A stretch of 64,000 bases of DNA from assembly GCA_022448365.1 (NCBI GenBank), contig JAKVCS010000001.1:434001-498000 (forward strand). Direction: 5' to 3'. Positions 9,575 through 17,738 of this stretch are shown here, one piece after another. The first letter of the stretch is position 1; every line of letters starts with the position of its first letter. The translations under genes and the position numbers were made by a program. This stretch comes from Saccharospirillaceae bacterium. Lineage in GTDB: Bacteria > Pseudomonadota > Gammaproteobacteria > Pseudomonadales > Oceanobacteraceae. The notes under the pieces were generated by a model that had not been told where the DNA came from, searched no databases, and worked only from the letters and a program-made list of their open reading frames with translations.

Positions 9575-9592
9575 ACTCACCCTGGTGTGAGT
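9575..9592. promoter_or_regulatory. Inverted repeat in the bufferin operon leader
   Basis: Arms ACTCAC (9575-9580) and GTGAGT (9587-9592) around a six-base centre lie about 52 bp before the bufA start. The repeat could be an operator or a 5'-leader hairpin. I could not assign a convincing ECF -35/-10 pair in 9481-9644; a CGAA at about 9565 is a weak -10 candidate only. Confidence 0.35.
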
Positions 9593-9644
9593 GATGGAAA
9601 CCGCGATCGCATTCAGCGCTCGCATTAATGATGAGGAACAGACA

Positions 9645-9920
9645 ATGAATAACAAACGATTACTATCAGCCACTCTGGCTGGTCTGGCGTCTCTGGCTGC
9701 AATTCCGGCACAAGCAGTGCCCGATACTCCCAAAGCCTGGGAAAAGTGTGCGGGGATTGCAAAGGCAGGTATGAATGACTGTGGCGCACTCGATGGCTCA
9801 CATGGCTGCGCAGGTCAGGCAAAAATGGACAATATGGACACTGAATGGGTCTACGTTCCTGAAGGTACCTGCGAAAAAATCACCGGGGGTCGTGTTGCTA
9901 AAGTAAAACCGGCAAAGTAA
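9645..9920 (+). CDS. bufA: Bufferin-type DUF2282 precursor peptide
   Basis: 91 aa secreted metallophore precursor. A signal peptide spans residues 1-24 (K4-R5, hydrophobic core, AQA cleavage motif). The mature part carries the DUF2282/BufA1 cysteine pattern: C35 (EKCAG), C46 (DCGAL), C55 (GCAGQ), C76 (TCEKI), followed by a Lys-rich tail. Members of this family are modified by DUF692 enzymes that turn core cysteines into thiooxazole groups, and they bind excess copper in the periplasm (established for Caulobacter bufferin). The ATG at 9645 is preceded by GAGGA; longer in-frame readings lack a ribosome binding site. First gene of a five-gene operon; the next start is 7 bp after its stop. Copper binding here is inferred from family. 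Confidence 0.9.
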   Translation: MNNKRLLSATLAGLASLAAIPAQAVPDTPKAWEKCAGIAKAGMNDCGALDGSHGCAGQAKMDNMDTEWVYVPEGTCEKITGGRVAKVKPAK

Positions 9921-9927
9921 GACAAGG

Positions 9928-10899
9928 ATGGTAAGCGTCAACAACACCCGGATAACCGCTGCAGAGGGCGTAGGCTTAGGCCTGCGTATTCCTCATTTAA
10001 GTTATATATTGCAACACCGCCCTGCCATTAACTGGTTTGAAGTGCCGGTCTGCAATTTTCTGAGAGCACCGTTCAATCGTGATTTATTGCATCAGATCAG
10101 CGCTCATTATCCACTCAGTTTTCATGGTGTGAGTCTGAATCTCGGTGGCAGTGACCAACTGAACCAGGAATATTTATCCGCGCTGAAACGGGCCGTTGAT
10201 GAATTTCAACCGGCACTGGTTTCTGAACACGCTTGCTTTACCGCGCATCAAGGACAGCATTTTCATGATTTGCTACCGGTTCCCTACACCCAACAAGGCG
10301 TAAAACACTTTGTGGACCGCCTTGATCAGGTACAAAATGTTCTCGGCCGGAAAATTCTGATTGAGAATGTCTCACGCTATTGTGCTTACCCTGAAAGCGA
10401 GATGAGTGAGGCCGAGTTTCTCGCAGCCATTTGCCACCACAGTGGCTGTGGACTGGTGCTTGATCTCAACAATATCTATGTCAATCAAATGAACTTTCCC
10501 AAAGACACTCACTTATCGCTGGAACATTTCATCCGGCATATTCCCTTAGACAGCATCGGTGAACTGCACCTGGCCGGTCATAGCCGCCAAGGGGAATATC
10601 TGGTGGATACTCACGGCAGCGAAATTTGTGATCCGGTCTGGGATCTCTATAGCGACTTTCTCAAATACTGGCGCAGCAACAGCACCAAACAGCATCGAAC
10701 CAAAACCGCTCCGCCCTGTCTGATTGAATGGGACAATAACTTACCGACGTTTTCGGTACTGCAACAACAAGGTGAAAAAGCGCAATTGCTGATGGAAAGT
10801 ACTTTGAACAGAAGCACCCCGGTTGAAAACAACAGGTTTAGAAACGACCGGATCAAAGACAACCACCAAGACAATGCCGCCAGGGAGCTTTTATTGTGA
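9928..10899 (+). CDS. bufB: DUF692 multinuclear iron-dependent oxidase (MbnB/BufB-like)
   Basis: 323 aa TIM-barrel enzyme expected to modify cysteines of the preceding peptide. The metal-site motifs of the DUF692/MNIO family appear in order: SEHACF near residue 100, ENVSRY near 150, DLNNIYVN near 177, HLAGHS near 213, DTHGSE near 227 and EWDNNLP near 267, supplying the His, Asp, Glu and Asn ligands of the iron cluster. The last 45 residues are a polar extension beyond the usual family end. The ATG almost touches an AAGG, an unusually short spacing, which suggests coupling to bufA translation. It overlaps bufC by 4 bp (GTGA). Confidence 0.92.
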   Translation: MVSVNNTRITAAEGVGLGLRIPHLSYILQHRPAINWFEVPVCNFLRAPFNRDLLHQISAHYPLSFHGVSLNLGGSDQLNQEYLSALKRAVDEFQPALVSEHACFTAHQGQHFHDLLPVPYTQQGVKHFVDRLDQVQNVLGRKILIENVSRYCAYPESEMSEAEFLAAICHHSGCGLVLDLNNIYVNQMNFPKDTHLSLEHFIRHIPLDSIGELHLAGHSRQGEYLVDTHGSEICDPVWDLYSDFLKYWRSNSTKQHRTKTAPPCLIEWDNNLPTFSVLQQQGEKAQLLMESTLNRSTPVENNRFRNDRIKDNHQDNAARELLL

Positions 10900-11432
10900 G
10901 CGTCGCTTACCAACAGAGCCTGGATCAATTTTGTCAGCAGACGTTGGCGCAGCATCCGGTGTATGCCAATAATCAACGGGCAAGCCATTATCAGGCGCTG
11001 GCAAATAATCTGCCACTGACTCACCACCTGTGTGGTGATGACGACTTTTATGCTCTGGCCGAATGTTTTCGACAGCATAACGACCAGCATCACTGGGATA
11101 TTAATACCCACGGTGAACAGTTCCCGTTATTGCTCGACCATCAGCAATACGGTGTCAAAGCCGATAGCAAAGACTGGTCATTACTCAGCCAGGTGGCAAC
11201 GTTCGAATATCAGCTGATTGCTCTGTATTACCAGCAAAAAACCGCTTGTATGCAACAATCTCTGCCTCACGCCGAGCAGTTATTGCCCGCATTGCAACAT
11301 TTTCATCCTTACCTCGATATCAGCGCAGCCGGCCAGCGGAACACGTGTTTTGATTTGATTTACCACCTCACCGATGATCATTTCAGTATCCGGGTCAGGG
11401 ACTCAGTAATGGCTGACTGTTCACATGACTGA
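10896..11432 (+). CDS. bufC: DUF2063-type MNIO partner protein (BufC-like), short
   Basis: 178 aa. The N-terminal two-thirds read as the DUF2063 helical domain: an opening SLDQFCQQTL helix, YQALANNLP, DDFYALAECF and the TFEYQL segment, which replaces the family's LEW stretch. In bufferin and related pathways this protein binds the precursor and presents it to the DUF692 enzyme. Typical BufC proteins are around 250 aa, so the second domain is reduced here to about 60 residues ending in ADCSHD. GTG start overlaps the bufB stop (GTGA), and its end overlaps the sigma factor gene by 8 bp. The assignment rests on order and pattern rather than a strong motif. Confidence 0.75.
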   Translation: MSVAYQQSLDQFCQQTLAQHPVYANNQRASHYQALANNLPLTHHLCGDDDFYALAECFRQHNDQHHWDINTHGEQFPLLLDHQQYGVKADSKDWSLLSQVATFEYQLIALYYQQKTACMQQSLPHAEQLLPALQHFHPYLDISAAGQRNTCFDLIYHLTDDHFSIRVRDSVMADCSHD

Positions 11433-11964
11433 ACATCATCACAACCGACTGCTACCAGAAGAGCTGCAACAGCTATTTCAATACGCAATGGTATTATGCC
11501 AACAGACGGATGATGCCCAGGACCTGCTTCAATCAGCGGTGGAACGTTATCTGTTAGCAATACGTCGTGGACATTCCATAACTAATAAAATGGCTTATCT
11601 TCGCAGCACTATCCGTAATCGATTTATTGATTCATATCGACATCAGCAGCGGTGGCCCAACGAATCCTTTGAAGAACAGCAGGACTACGATATTTCACCG
11701 GTCGATATCGAGCAGCTTCATATCGAGCAACAAATTCTTCAGCAAGTATGGCAAACACTGGCGCCTAAGGATCGGGATATTCTGTACCACTGGGCTGTCC
11801 TGGGTCATACCACAGACGAGGCCTGCGAAATTCTGAATATGCCCCGTGGTAGCTTCCTGTCGAGAATTCATCGCTTGCGTAAACGCTGCGAGCAACTGCA
11901 GCATGCAATGAATAAACCGACCAGTGGCAATTACCAACACACCTGTGGAGGACATGGCGAATGA
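11425..11964 (+). CDS. ECF-type RNA polymerase sigma factor
   Basis: 179 aa. Region sigma-2 runs over about residues 8-70 with the DAQDLLQSAVERYL helix (the D-A-x-D-L-x-Q pattern of ECF factors) and an RSTIRNRFIDSYR segment. Region sigma-4 (about 105-160) has LAPKDRDILYHWAV, then the helix-turn-helix TDEACEILNMPRGSFLSRIHRLRK. Sigma-1 and sigma-3 are absent, which is the ECF architecture. It is embedded in the bufferin operon (8-bp overlap with bufC, 4-bp overlap with the next gene), so it most likely directs transcription of its own operon in response to metal or thiol stress. A Cys and His-containing tail (HTCGGHG) follows the last helix. Confidence 0.92.
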   Translation: MTEHHHNRLLPEELQQLFQYAMVLCQQTDDAQDLLQSAVERYLLAIRRGHSITNKMAYLRSTIRNRFIDSYRHQQRWPNESFEEQQDYDISPVDIEQLHIEQQILQQVWQTLAPKDRDILYHWAVLGHTTDEACEILNMPRGSFLSRIHRLRKRCEQLQHAMNKPTSGNYQHTCGGHGE

Positions 11965-12653
11965 AACCGATACAACCCCCACCGGGTGATAAACCTTTTC
12001 GCGATACGGTTCGCCAGATTTGTCTGCAGCCTGAATTAGAGCAACAAAAATTACAGGAGTTATTGCAACTGCAAGACGAATTATTAGATAAGACACCTAA
12101 CAATAATTATAACCGGCAAAGTCTCTCGACTAACGCAGCTATCACTGAAAAGAAAGCGGCCAGATGGATTAATTGGATGGCATCACCTGTGAGTGGTTGG
12201 GTAGCCTCGGTGGTCATCGCCATTGGGTTGGTAATGTTCATGTTACAGCCTGATAACTACAGCGAGGAAATTGCCTATGAAGTGGTTAAAAATCATCTGA
12301 AGCTCAAACCACTGGATATACAAACCAATGCTATGGCGGATATTCAGGGCTATTTTTCTCAATTGGATTTCTCTCCTGCCCGATCCAGCTTGTTGGAAAC
12401 CACATTAACATTGACTGAAAGGTATCTGCTTGGTGGTCGCTACTGTTCGATCAAAGGCGTAACAGCAGCTCAATTGCGTTACCGCAAACATGATATTCAG
12501 ACGCTCTATCAGGTTCCTTACGACAAGGCGCTGCACGGAAATATTGCCGATATTGCACACCAACCAGAGCCGGAGACACTGCATCTTAAAGGCTTAAACA
12601 TTCAGCTCTGGCAGGAACATGGGTTATTAATGGTACTGGTGAGCAAACCATAA
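11961..12653 (+). CDS. Probable single-pass anti-sigma factor
   Basis: 230 aa. Residues 1-70 form a polar helical cytoplasmic part rich in Gln and Leu. One transmembrane segment (about 80-96, ASVVIAIGLVMFML) follows, then a 130-residue periplasmic domain with alternating strands and a Cys near residue 160 (RYCSIKG). The layout and the ATGA overlap with the sigma gene mark it as the cognate anti-sigma factor. The zinc anti-sigma motif HxxxCxxC is absent, and it is not the six-pass NrsF type used in Caulobacter. The periplasmic part is a candidate sensor of copper or of the bufferin itself; this is inference. Last gene of the operon. Confidence 0.7.
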   Translation: MKPIQPPPGDKPFRDTVRQICLQPELEQQKLQELLQLQDELLDKTPNNNYNRQSLSTNAAITEKKAARWINWMASPVSGWVASVVIAIGLVMFMLQPDNYSEEIAYEVVKNHLKLKPLDIQTNAMADIQGYFSQLDFSPARSSLLETTLTLTERYLLGGRYCSIKGVTAAQLRYRKHDIQTLYQVPYDKALHGNIADIAHQPEPETLHLKGLNIQLWQEHGLLMVLVSKP

Positions 12654-12661
12654 CAAGCCCA

Positions 12662-12690
12662 CAAAAAAAACGGCCATCAGGCCGTTTTTA
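12662..12690. terminator. Bidirectional terminator after the bufferin operon
   Basis: CGGCC and GGCCG arms with loop ATCA (12671-12684), flanked by A-tract on the left and T-tract on the right, extend the stem to AAAACGGCC. Both strands read hairpin plus U-run, so it serves the plus-strand bufferin operon and the convergent TIGR03545 gene. Confidence 0.9.
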
Positions 12691-12702
12691 TCTGACATTG
12701 GC

Positions 12703-14607
12703 TCAAAACAGACTTTTCAGCTTTTCTTTGGCTTTGCGCTCCAGCTCTTTCTGTTTTTTCTTTGCTTTCTCGTCGGCTTTGCGTTTTTCGGCTTCCAGTT
12801 TCCGCTTTGCTTTTTCCTCCTCAGCTTTGGCCTTTGCTTGCGCTTTAGCACGCTGCTGAGCCTCGAAATCTTTAAGTTTACTGTCTGCCATCTTTTGCAG
12901 TTCGGCCGTTTTTTCATCAAGCGAATTATCTAGCGAGTTCAGCTGTTGCAGGTCATCTGAATAATCGCCGAGGTAAGACTGCATTTTTTCCTGTAACCGT
13001 TTTTCCAGTTTCCTTTCCAGTTCATTTTGCTTATCTTTTAGGCGCTGCTTAAATGCCTGATTCAATCGCTTATCCAGATCGGAACCCAATTCAACATCGG
13101 GGGAAGTGATGCTGCCATTTGCCTTCGCATTAATATTGAATTGATTAATCTTCGCCAGTGCCAGATTTGTTTCTTTGGCAAAGCTGGTTTTCCCTTGTCC
13201 ACCAAACTGCGCCTGTGAAACTTGCGCATCGGCTTGCGCCTGAAGAGTTCCTGAAGAAACAACGGCCAGTCCTTGCACCTGAAACAAAGCGCTGTCGAGC
13301 TTGCTGCCAGCGATGCCTAAGTTAATATCACGCACCGTCCAGTCTTTCACCGTCAGGGTAACGTTATCGCGGTTTATTCCCTGCCGGTGATCCAGCACCA
13401 CATCGATATTCAGGTCTTCGATATCCGTCAGCTGCTGTCCCTGCAGAGTAATGTGCGCAGGACGGCCAAGCACGTCTTGCTGGTGAGTCATATCCAGCGC
13501 ATTAATTTCCAGTGATCCCCCCAACATCGGGGCGCTCATCGTGGCTTTGCGAATCAGGAATTCTGGCCATGGATCATCCGATGGAAAATGAATAAAACGT
13601 CCCGTCGAACGCTGTGCCGCAGCCGACGTACTGGCATCTGCGACCTCTTCTTCGTCAGAAGCCAGATACGGTTTCACTTTCTCATACCAGTACAGCGCCT
13701 TGTTCGCCCATTCACCAGCCTCGTTACCGAACAACAGTGCGCTCAGATTTGCTGCTCCCTGAGCATCAAACTGATATTTACCTTTAATTGTCGCGACGTC
13801 CTGTCCCGGTGCTTTCTTTAGTTCGCTCAATTTTTCGGCAAGCTCGCGGCGGCTGTTACTGATCACCGCTTTCGCTTGCGATACCGCATCTTTGTCCTGT
13901 CGGAATTGTTTCTTCAGCGCATCCAACTGTTGTTTGCGCTGCTTGAAGTCATCCAGTGATTTGATATCGGTAGACAACAACGCCTTTAATTCGTCCTCAT
14001 AACGCGCCAGCTGTTTGCTATCCGGAACCGCAGCTGTTGCCTGATCAATCGATGCTTTGCTGTCGTCGAATGCCTGCTGGACATCTTGACCAGCCTGTTC
14101 CGTCTTAAGTGGTTCACGTGCCAGAATCTCATCAACCGAAGGAACGCTGGCAATAGACGGTGACGAATCCTTCGCAGCGCCATCAGCGCCATCAGCGTTT
14201 GTTTCGCTGTCGTGTGTGTCGCTATCCATTTCATCAGTGATCTCCAGCTTTCCCGATTCTGAACGAGGGGTATTAAACTGCAGATTATTAACCGACAAAT
14301 CTTTTACAATGCCCTTGCCCAATAACACGGGGGCCAGTTCCAGTTGAGCAACAGCCTGATCAAGCTGAATCAGGTTCTCCATCGGCTTATCAGCATCAGC
14401 AATTTCCAGATTATCGAGCGTCACTCCCAAAGGGCTCAAACTGACATGAACATCTTCAACACTGACTTTTGCTCCGGCCGCCTGACTGCCAAAGTGCTCT
14501 ATGCTGCTTTTAATAATGGGTCCTGCGGCAAATAATAAAAAAGCCATCAACCCTGCCAGAGTGACCACAAATCCGATTAATCCTGACCAGCGAATCCACT
14601 GTTTCAT
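12703..14607 (-). CDS. TIGR03545 family membrane protein (AsmA-like)
   Basis: 634 aa. An N-terminal transmembrane helix (about 9-31) leads into an AsmA/DUF748-like repeat (VSVEDVHVSLSPLGVTLDNLEI), then an acidic linker, a coiled-coil region (about 190-270), a beta-rich middle with the TIGR03545 style segments, and a very Lys/Glu/Ala-rich coiled coil of about 90 residues at the end. The family is paired with TIGR03546 proteins in marine Gammaproteobacteria; its role is undetermined but the AsmA-like part suggests envelope lipid transport. The TIGR03546 gene lies 10 bp upstream on the same strand, so the two form one operon. Family call is from pattern memory. Confidence 0.82.
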   Translation of the reverse strand: MKQWIRWSGLIGFVVTLAGLMAFLLFAAGPIIKSSIEHFGSQAAGAKVSVEDVHVSLSPLGVTLDNLEIADADKPMENLIQLDQAVAQLELAPVLLGKGIVKDLSVNNLQFNTPRSESGKLEITDEMDSDTHDSETNADGADGAAKDSSPSIASVPSVDEILAREPLKTEQAGQDVQQAFDDSKASIDQATAAVPDSKQLARYEDELKALLSTDIKSLDDFKQRKQQLDALKKQFRQDKDAVSQAKAVISNSRRELAEKLSELKKAPGQDVATIKGKYQFDAQGAANLSALLFGNEAGEWANKALYWYEKVKPYLASDEEEVADASTSAAAQRSTGRFIHFPSDDPWPEFLIRKATMSAPMLGGSLEINALDMTHQQDVLGRPAHITLQGQQLTDIEDLNIDVVLDHRQGINRDNVTLTVKDWTVRDINLGIAGSKLDSALFQVQGLAVVSSGTLQAQADAQVSQAQFGGQGKTSFAKETNLALAKINQFNINAKANGSITSPDVELGSDLDKRLNQAFKQRLKDKQNELERKLEKRLQEKMQSYLGDYSDDLQQLNSLDNSLDEKTAELQKMADSKLKDFEAQQRAKAQAKAKAEEEKAKRKLEAEKRKADEKAKKKQKELERKAKEKLKSLF

Positions 14608-14617
14608 GCCTTACTCC

Positions 14618-15124
14618 TTAATCCGCCAGTGACTTATACAAACCGTAAAACTTGCTGGCCTTTAATATTTTCGAAATTTTCAGTTTCTCAAACCAGGCCA
14701 GTAATTTATCGCGGTAGGTATTTACCAGAATTCTGGAAATGATAAATACCGGAATAAAAGCCACCAACGATAACAACAAACCACCCAGCGTCAGTGTGTT
14801 ATTAAATGCCGTCATACGCCACCAATCGTTCTGATAAAGCTCGGTCCAGGTCGGTACTAAGTCGGGATTCTGAAGCAGACTTTCACCCAATTTCACAGAG
14901 TATGGATCAATCAGGTAGCCAAGGCCGGAGAAGAACGCCACACCAAGAAAGAATGCCGACAAATTAATTCTCAGAATAAAAGCCAACAGCAATACAATCA
15001 CATTGTGAAAGCTCATTAGTGGGGTCAATCCGACAATCACAGCCAGTGCGAATGCCAGAGCTATTTGTCCTGGCGCTGACTCTGAGTTCAGCGCTTTCAA
15101 CAGCTTGGCTAACATGGTGAGCAT
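14618..15124 (-). CDS. TIGR03546 family integral membrane protein
   Basis: 168 aa with three or four hydrophobic stretches (about 20-37, 40-62, 110-132) and a short basic cytoplasmic tail. It resembles the TIGR03546/DUF2062-like proteins (ALAVIVGLTPLMSFHNVIVLLLAF). It is the first gene of the operon with the TIGR03545 protein, 10 bp apart, and the pair probably forms a membrane complex. The residues ahead of the ATG at 15124 do not continue the family. Function is not known experimentally as far as I can state. Confidence 0.85.
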   Translation of the reverse strand: MLTMLAKLLKALNSESAPGQIALAFALAVIVGLTPLMSFHNVIVLLLAFILRINLSAFFLGVAFFSGLGYLIDPYSVKLGESLLQNPDLVPTWTELYQNDWWRMTAFNNTLTLGGLLLSLVAFIPVFIISRILVNTYRDKLLAWFEKLKISKILKASKFYGLYKSLAD

Positions 15125-15219
15125 AAGAGCATCCTTGGAAATTCGGTTATGCCGAGACTATAACGCGATATCATCAGAATTCCAGCTACTGATAACCTCG
15201 GTAGCTAATGATCATAGCC

Positions 15220-16083
15220 TCAGCGCAGAGAGGTGCGGTGAATTACCGTCGATAAAGCCACACCGGTTGTAATCAATACCATTGCCTCCAGCGCATGCTG
15301 GCTCAGTGTTTCACCAAGAAAAATCATGCCCATCAACAGAGAAATAACCGGAACCAGTAGCTGAAATTGTGCTGCTTTACTCAATCCCAGTCTGGGCAGA
15401 ATACGATACCAGAGGAAATACCCCAGCCCCGAAGCCACAACACCCGACACCAGGGCCAGCACCCAAGGTATCCAGTGCCAATGTGACCAGTCCTGTAACA
15501 ACAAAGGAGACAACAGCAATGTGATGACTGAAGCTGCCACAAATGCCTGTTGAACATCCTGTAGCGGCCGTTGCGATTGCTTCCCCAGCATCACAAACCA
15601 GCTCCAGCCTGATGCTGCAACCAACATCAGTCCAGCGGAAAACAGGTCAGGCGCCGCGGAATTGGGCAGTAACAGCCAGCTCAAGCCCGCCAATGAAATA
15701 ATAACCCCAGCCCATTGCACCAAGGATAGGCGCTCACCGAGTACGAAAGCCGCAAACTGGATTACAATCTGAATGGTGGCAAATAAGATAAAAGCACCAA
15801 CACCGGTGTCCAGTTGCAAATAGGCCCAGGAAAAACCCACAGCATAAATGGCCAGGGCCGCACCCAGTTTCCAGAAGTGTCCTTCTCGCCATGGCACGAG
15901 ATTGACCTCAGAGTTCGCTGGGACGAAGCGATACAGTAAAATACTCAGAATAAAGGCGCCACTTGAAAGACGGACAAGGGAAAATAACATCGGGTCGAAC
16001 TGGTGAACATCCAGCGCCCAGCGACATAGCAAAGAATTGGCGGCGAATGCCAACAACACAATGGTCAACTGAACATATAACAT
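15220..16083 (-). CDS. EamA-family (DMT) transporter
   Basis: 287 aa polytopic membrane protein with about ten transmembrane segments arranged as two EamA repeats (about 5-135 and 150-280), the drug/metabolite transporter layout. The second half has the typical SGVVASGLGYFLWYRILPRLG and VPVISLLMG stretches. Such carriers export amino acids, nucleobases or other metabolites; the substrate cannot be read. Monocistronic by appearance: 95 bp separate its stop from the TIGR03546 start on the same strand, and 87 bp lie between its start and the HDOD gene. Confidence 0.88.
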   Translation of the reverse strand: MLYVQLTIVLLAFAANSLLCRWALDVHQFDPMLFSLVRLSSGAFILSILLYRFVPANSEVNLVPWREGHFWKLGAALAIYAVGFSWAYLQLDTGVGAFILFATIQIVIQFAAFVLGERLSLVQWAGVIISLAGLSWLLLPNSAAPDLFSAGLMLVAASGWSWFVMLGKQSQRPLQDVQQAFVAASVITLLLSPLLLQDWSHWHWIPWVLALVSGVVASGLGYFLWYRILPRLGLSKAAQFQLLVPVISLLMGMIFLGETLSQHALEAMVLITTGVALSTVIHRTSLR

Positions 16084-16170
16084 AACAATTTCCGGGATAT
16101 TCTGATCAAATACTGCAGCAGGGCAGTGAGAACCGGAAATCAGCCAGAAGTTCAGCCGGATTTAACGGAA

Positions 16171-17004
16171 TCAGTTGTCTATTTCTGACAAAACCAGTCG
16201 CTCAACCAAATCATCTTTCATATCCAGATACTCATCCTCATCAATTTCAAGGTAAGCAGTTGCCTTATCAACCAGTTTAGCGAGCGCATCGCGCGACTCA
16301 AAGCTCCAATAACTCTGATATTCTGCGCTGATATCTTTCGCCAGAATCAACAAACTGTTGGCGGTTAAGACCTCTTTACTGACCGTCGCATTCCCCATCA
16401 ACGCAGCCTGAGCATGGGCTTGCAACAACAGGGCTTCACTGACGTCACCCGGCATGTACCATTCTTTCGCCAATCGCCCGGCAATTTCAAACCGATCAGT
16501 TGCAAAACTGTTTCGCTCTACCCGTCGGATAAAAGCAGCATTACAACTGTTGGCGTCACCGATAACAACATCGTAGTTTTCAAAACTGTCGAGCATCACC
16601 GCTACACCAATATCATGCATCATACCCAAGGTATACGCAGAATCGGCAGGCATAGATCGGGTACTGTGAGCCAGCTGATGACATACTGTTGCCACCTCTG
16701 TTGCCGCCTCCCAAAAACGCAGCAAACGCCCGTCCGGATCGATGGAGGTTCTCATAGCCACTGCCTGAACAAGACTCGAAACCCGTTCAATACCCAACGT
16801 TGCCACCGCGTGCTCAACCGATTCAATCAGGAACTGACGACGAAACAAAGGACTGTTCACCGTCGATAGCAGCACAGTATAAAGGCCGACATCGCGGCGG
16901 ATAAGGCGAATAAGTTCCGAGGTTTCAGGATTGGCATCAGACAGTAACTGCTGAATTTCCATCAGCAGTTCCGGGCGCGGTGGGATAATAAGCTTCTCAG
17001 TCAT
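16171..17004 (-). CDS. HDOD domain protein
   Basis: 277 aa. An HDOD domain covers about residues 10-200: opening RPELLMEIQQLL, then ELIRLIRRDVGL, LLSTVNSPLF, VEHAVATLGIERV and YTLGMMHDIGVAVMLD. The HD pair H-D is kept at the MHDIG position, but most other HD-phosphohydrolase ligands are missing, as is normal for HDOD proteins, which act as non-enzymatic signalling modules often linked to two-component or cyclic-di-GMP systems. A polar C-terminal helical part follows. It stands alone. Upstream (17005-17289) I see no gene. Confidence 0.87.
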   Translation of the reverse strand: MTEKLIIPPRPELLMEIQQLLSDANPETSELIRLIRRDVGLYTVLLSTVNSPLFRRQFLIESVEHAVATLGIERVSSLVQAVAMRTSIDPDGRLLRFWEAATEVATVCHQLAHSTRSMPADSAYTLGMMHDIGVAVMLDSFENYDVVIGDANSCNAAFIRRVERNSFATDRFEIAGRLAKEWYMPGDVSEALLLQAHAQAALMGNATVSKEVLTANSLLILAKDISAEYQSYWSFESRDALAKLVDKATAYLEIDEDEYLDMKDDLVERLVLSEIDN

Positions 17005-17289
17005 AATGCCTTTGATTTGTAATTATTCCTATCAAAAAGAGTTTAGTTACAAATCTGTGAAATGTATCTCTTTTTTCTGTTTATTGTGGTTAAGGAAGTT
17101 GTCTGTTTGCCGCACTTTTGTTGTCACCGGGCACACCACATCGCCCGAGTTATTTGCAAGCAACTGAAGATATGGCGTGCGAGTCACCGCAGAACAAAAC
17201 GATAAATTAGCGCAGTGGCGGAATATTTGGCGATTTACGATGACAACAACGGAGCAGATCACCCATGTAAGTCACGCGATTACCAGTGC

Positions 17290-17736
17290 TCAGTGGCAAT
17301 ACGCCTTCATTTTTTGTTTCAATCGTTCACGCCTGGCATGCTTCTTTCGCAGACTGCTGAGACTGCCTGCTGCCACTGGTTTCATCTGGTGACTGCGATA
17401 CTTCGAGCGTGCATTCTTACACCGACGTTTGTTAGCCGCTGAGCGTCGCGCTTCCCGTTCCCGTTCCAGACGCCGGTTTTTCTTACGGGACTTGGCTGCG
17501 GCTTCCTTTTCGCGCCAACGACCAGCAGGGGTCAGGCTTACTTTGGGTTTTACTGATTGAATTTCAGTGATGGGTTCAAGCTTGATAGTCTCTACTCTTA
17601 GAGTGTCTTTCCCCGATTGCTGCGCGGGTGGCGAATCCGAAAACTGCAGTCGCCCATGTTCATCGCGCCACTGATACACTTCCGCCATTACCGGGGTTAA
17701 CAACAGCAGCAATAACATCCCTGTTAACAATTTCAT
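17290..17736 (-). CDS. DUF4124 domain periplasmic protein
   Basis: 148 aa. A signal peptide (residues 1-18, ending VMA) precedes the DUF4124 motif EVYQWRDEHGRLQFSDSPP, a small beta domain common in proteobacterial secreted proteins. The rest is an Arg/Lys-rich, helical, charged tail ending with two Cys-containing segments (RRCKNA and AYCH). The gene starts 2 bp after recJ ends, so they are on one transcript. Its function is unknown; the basic tail may bind nucleic acid or peptidoglycan, which is speculation. Confidence 0.85.
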   Translation of the reverse strand: MKLLTGMLLLLLLTPVMAEVYQWRDEHGRLQFSDSPPAQQSGKDTLRVETIKLEPITEIQSVKPKVSLTPAGRWREKEAAAKSRKKNRRLEREREARRSAANKRRCKNARSKYRSHQMKPVAAGSLSSLRKKHARRERLKQKMKAYCH

Positions 17737-17738
17737 TG

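Noticed and set aside
10647-11111. 154-aa minus-strand frame over bufB/bufC
   Set aside because: Antisense to two clearly coding genes with family motifs; hydrophobic composition comes from codon reversal.
11695-12103. Two long minus-strand frames over the sigma/anti-sigma genes
   Set aside because: They lie opposite coding DNA with recognised sigma motifs and carry no domain or ribosome binding site.
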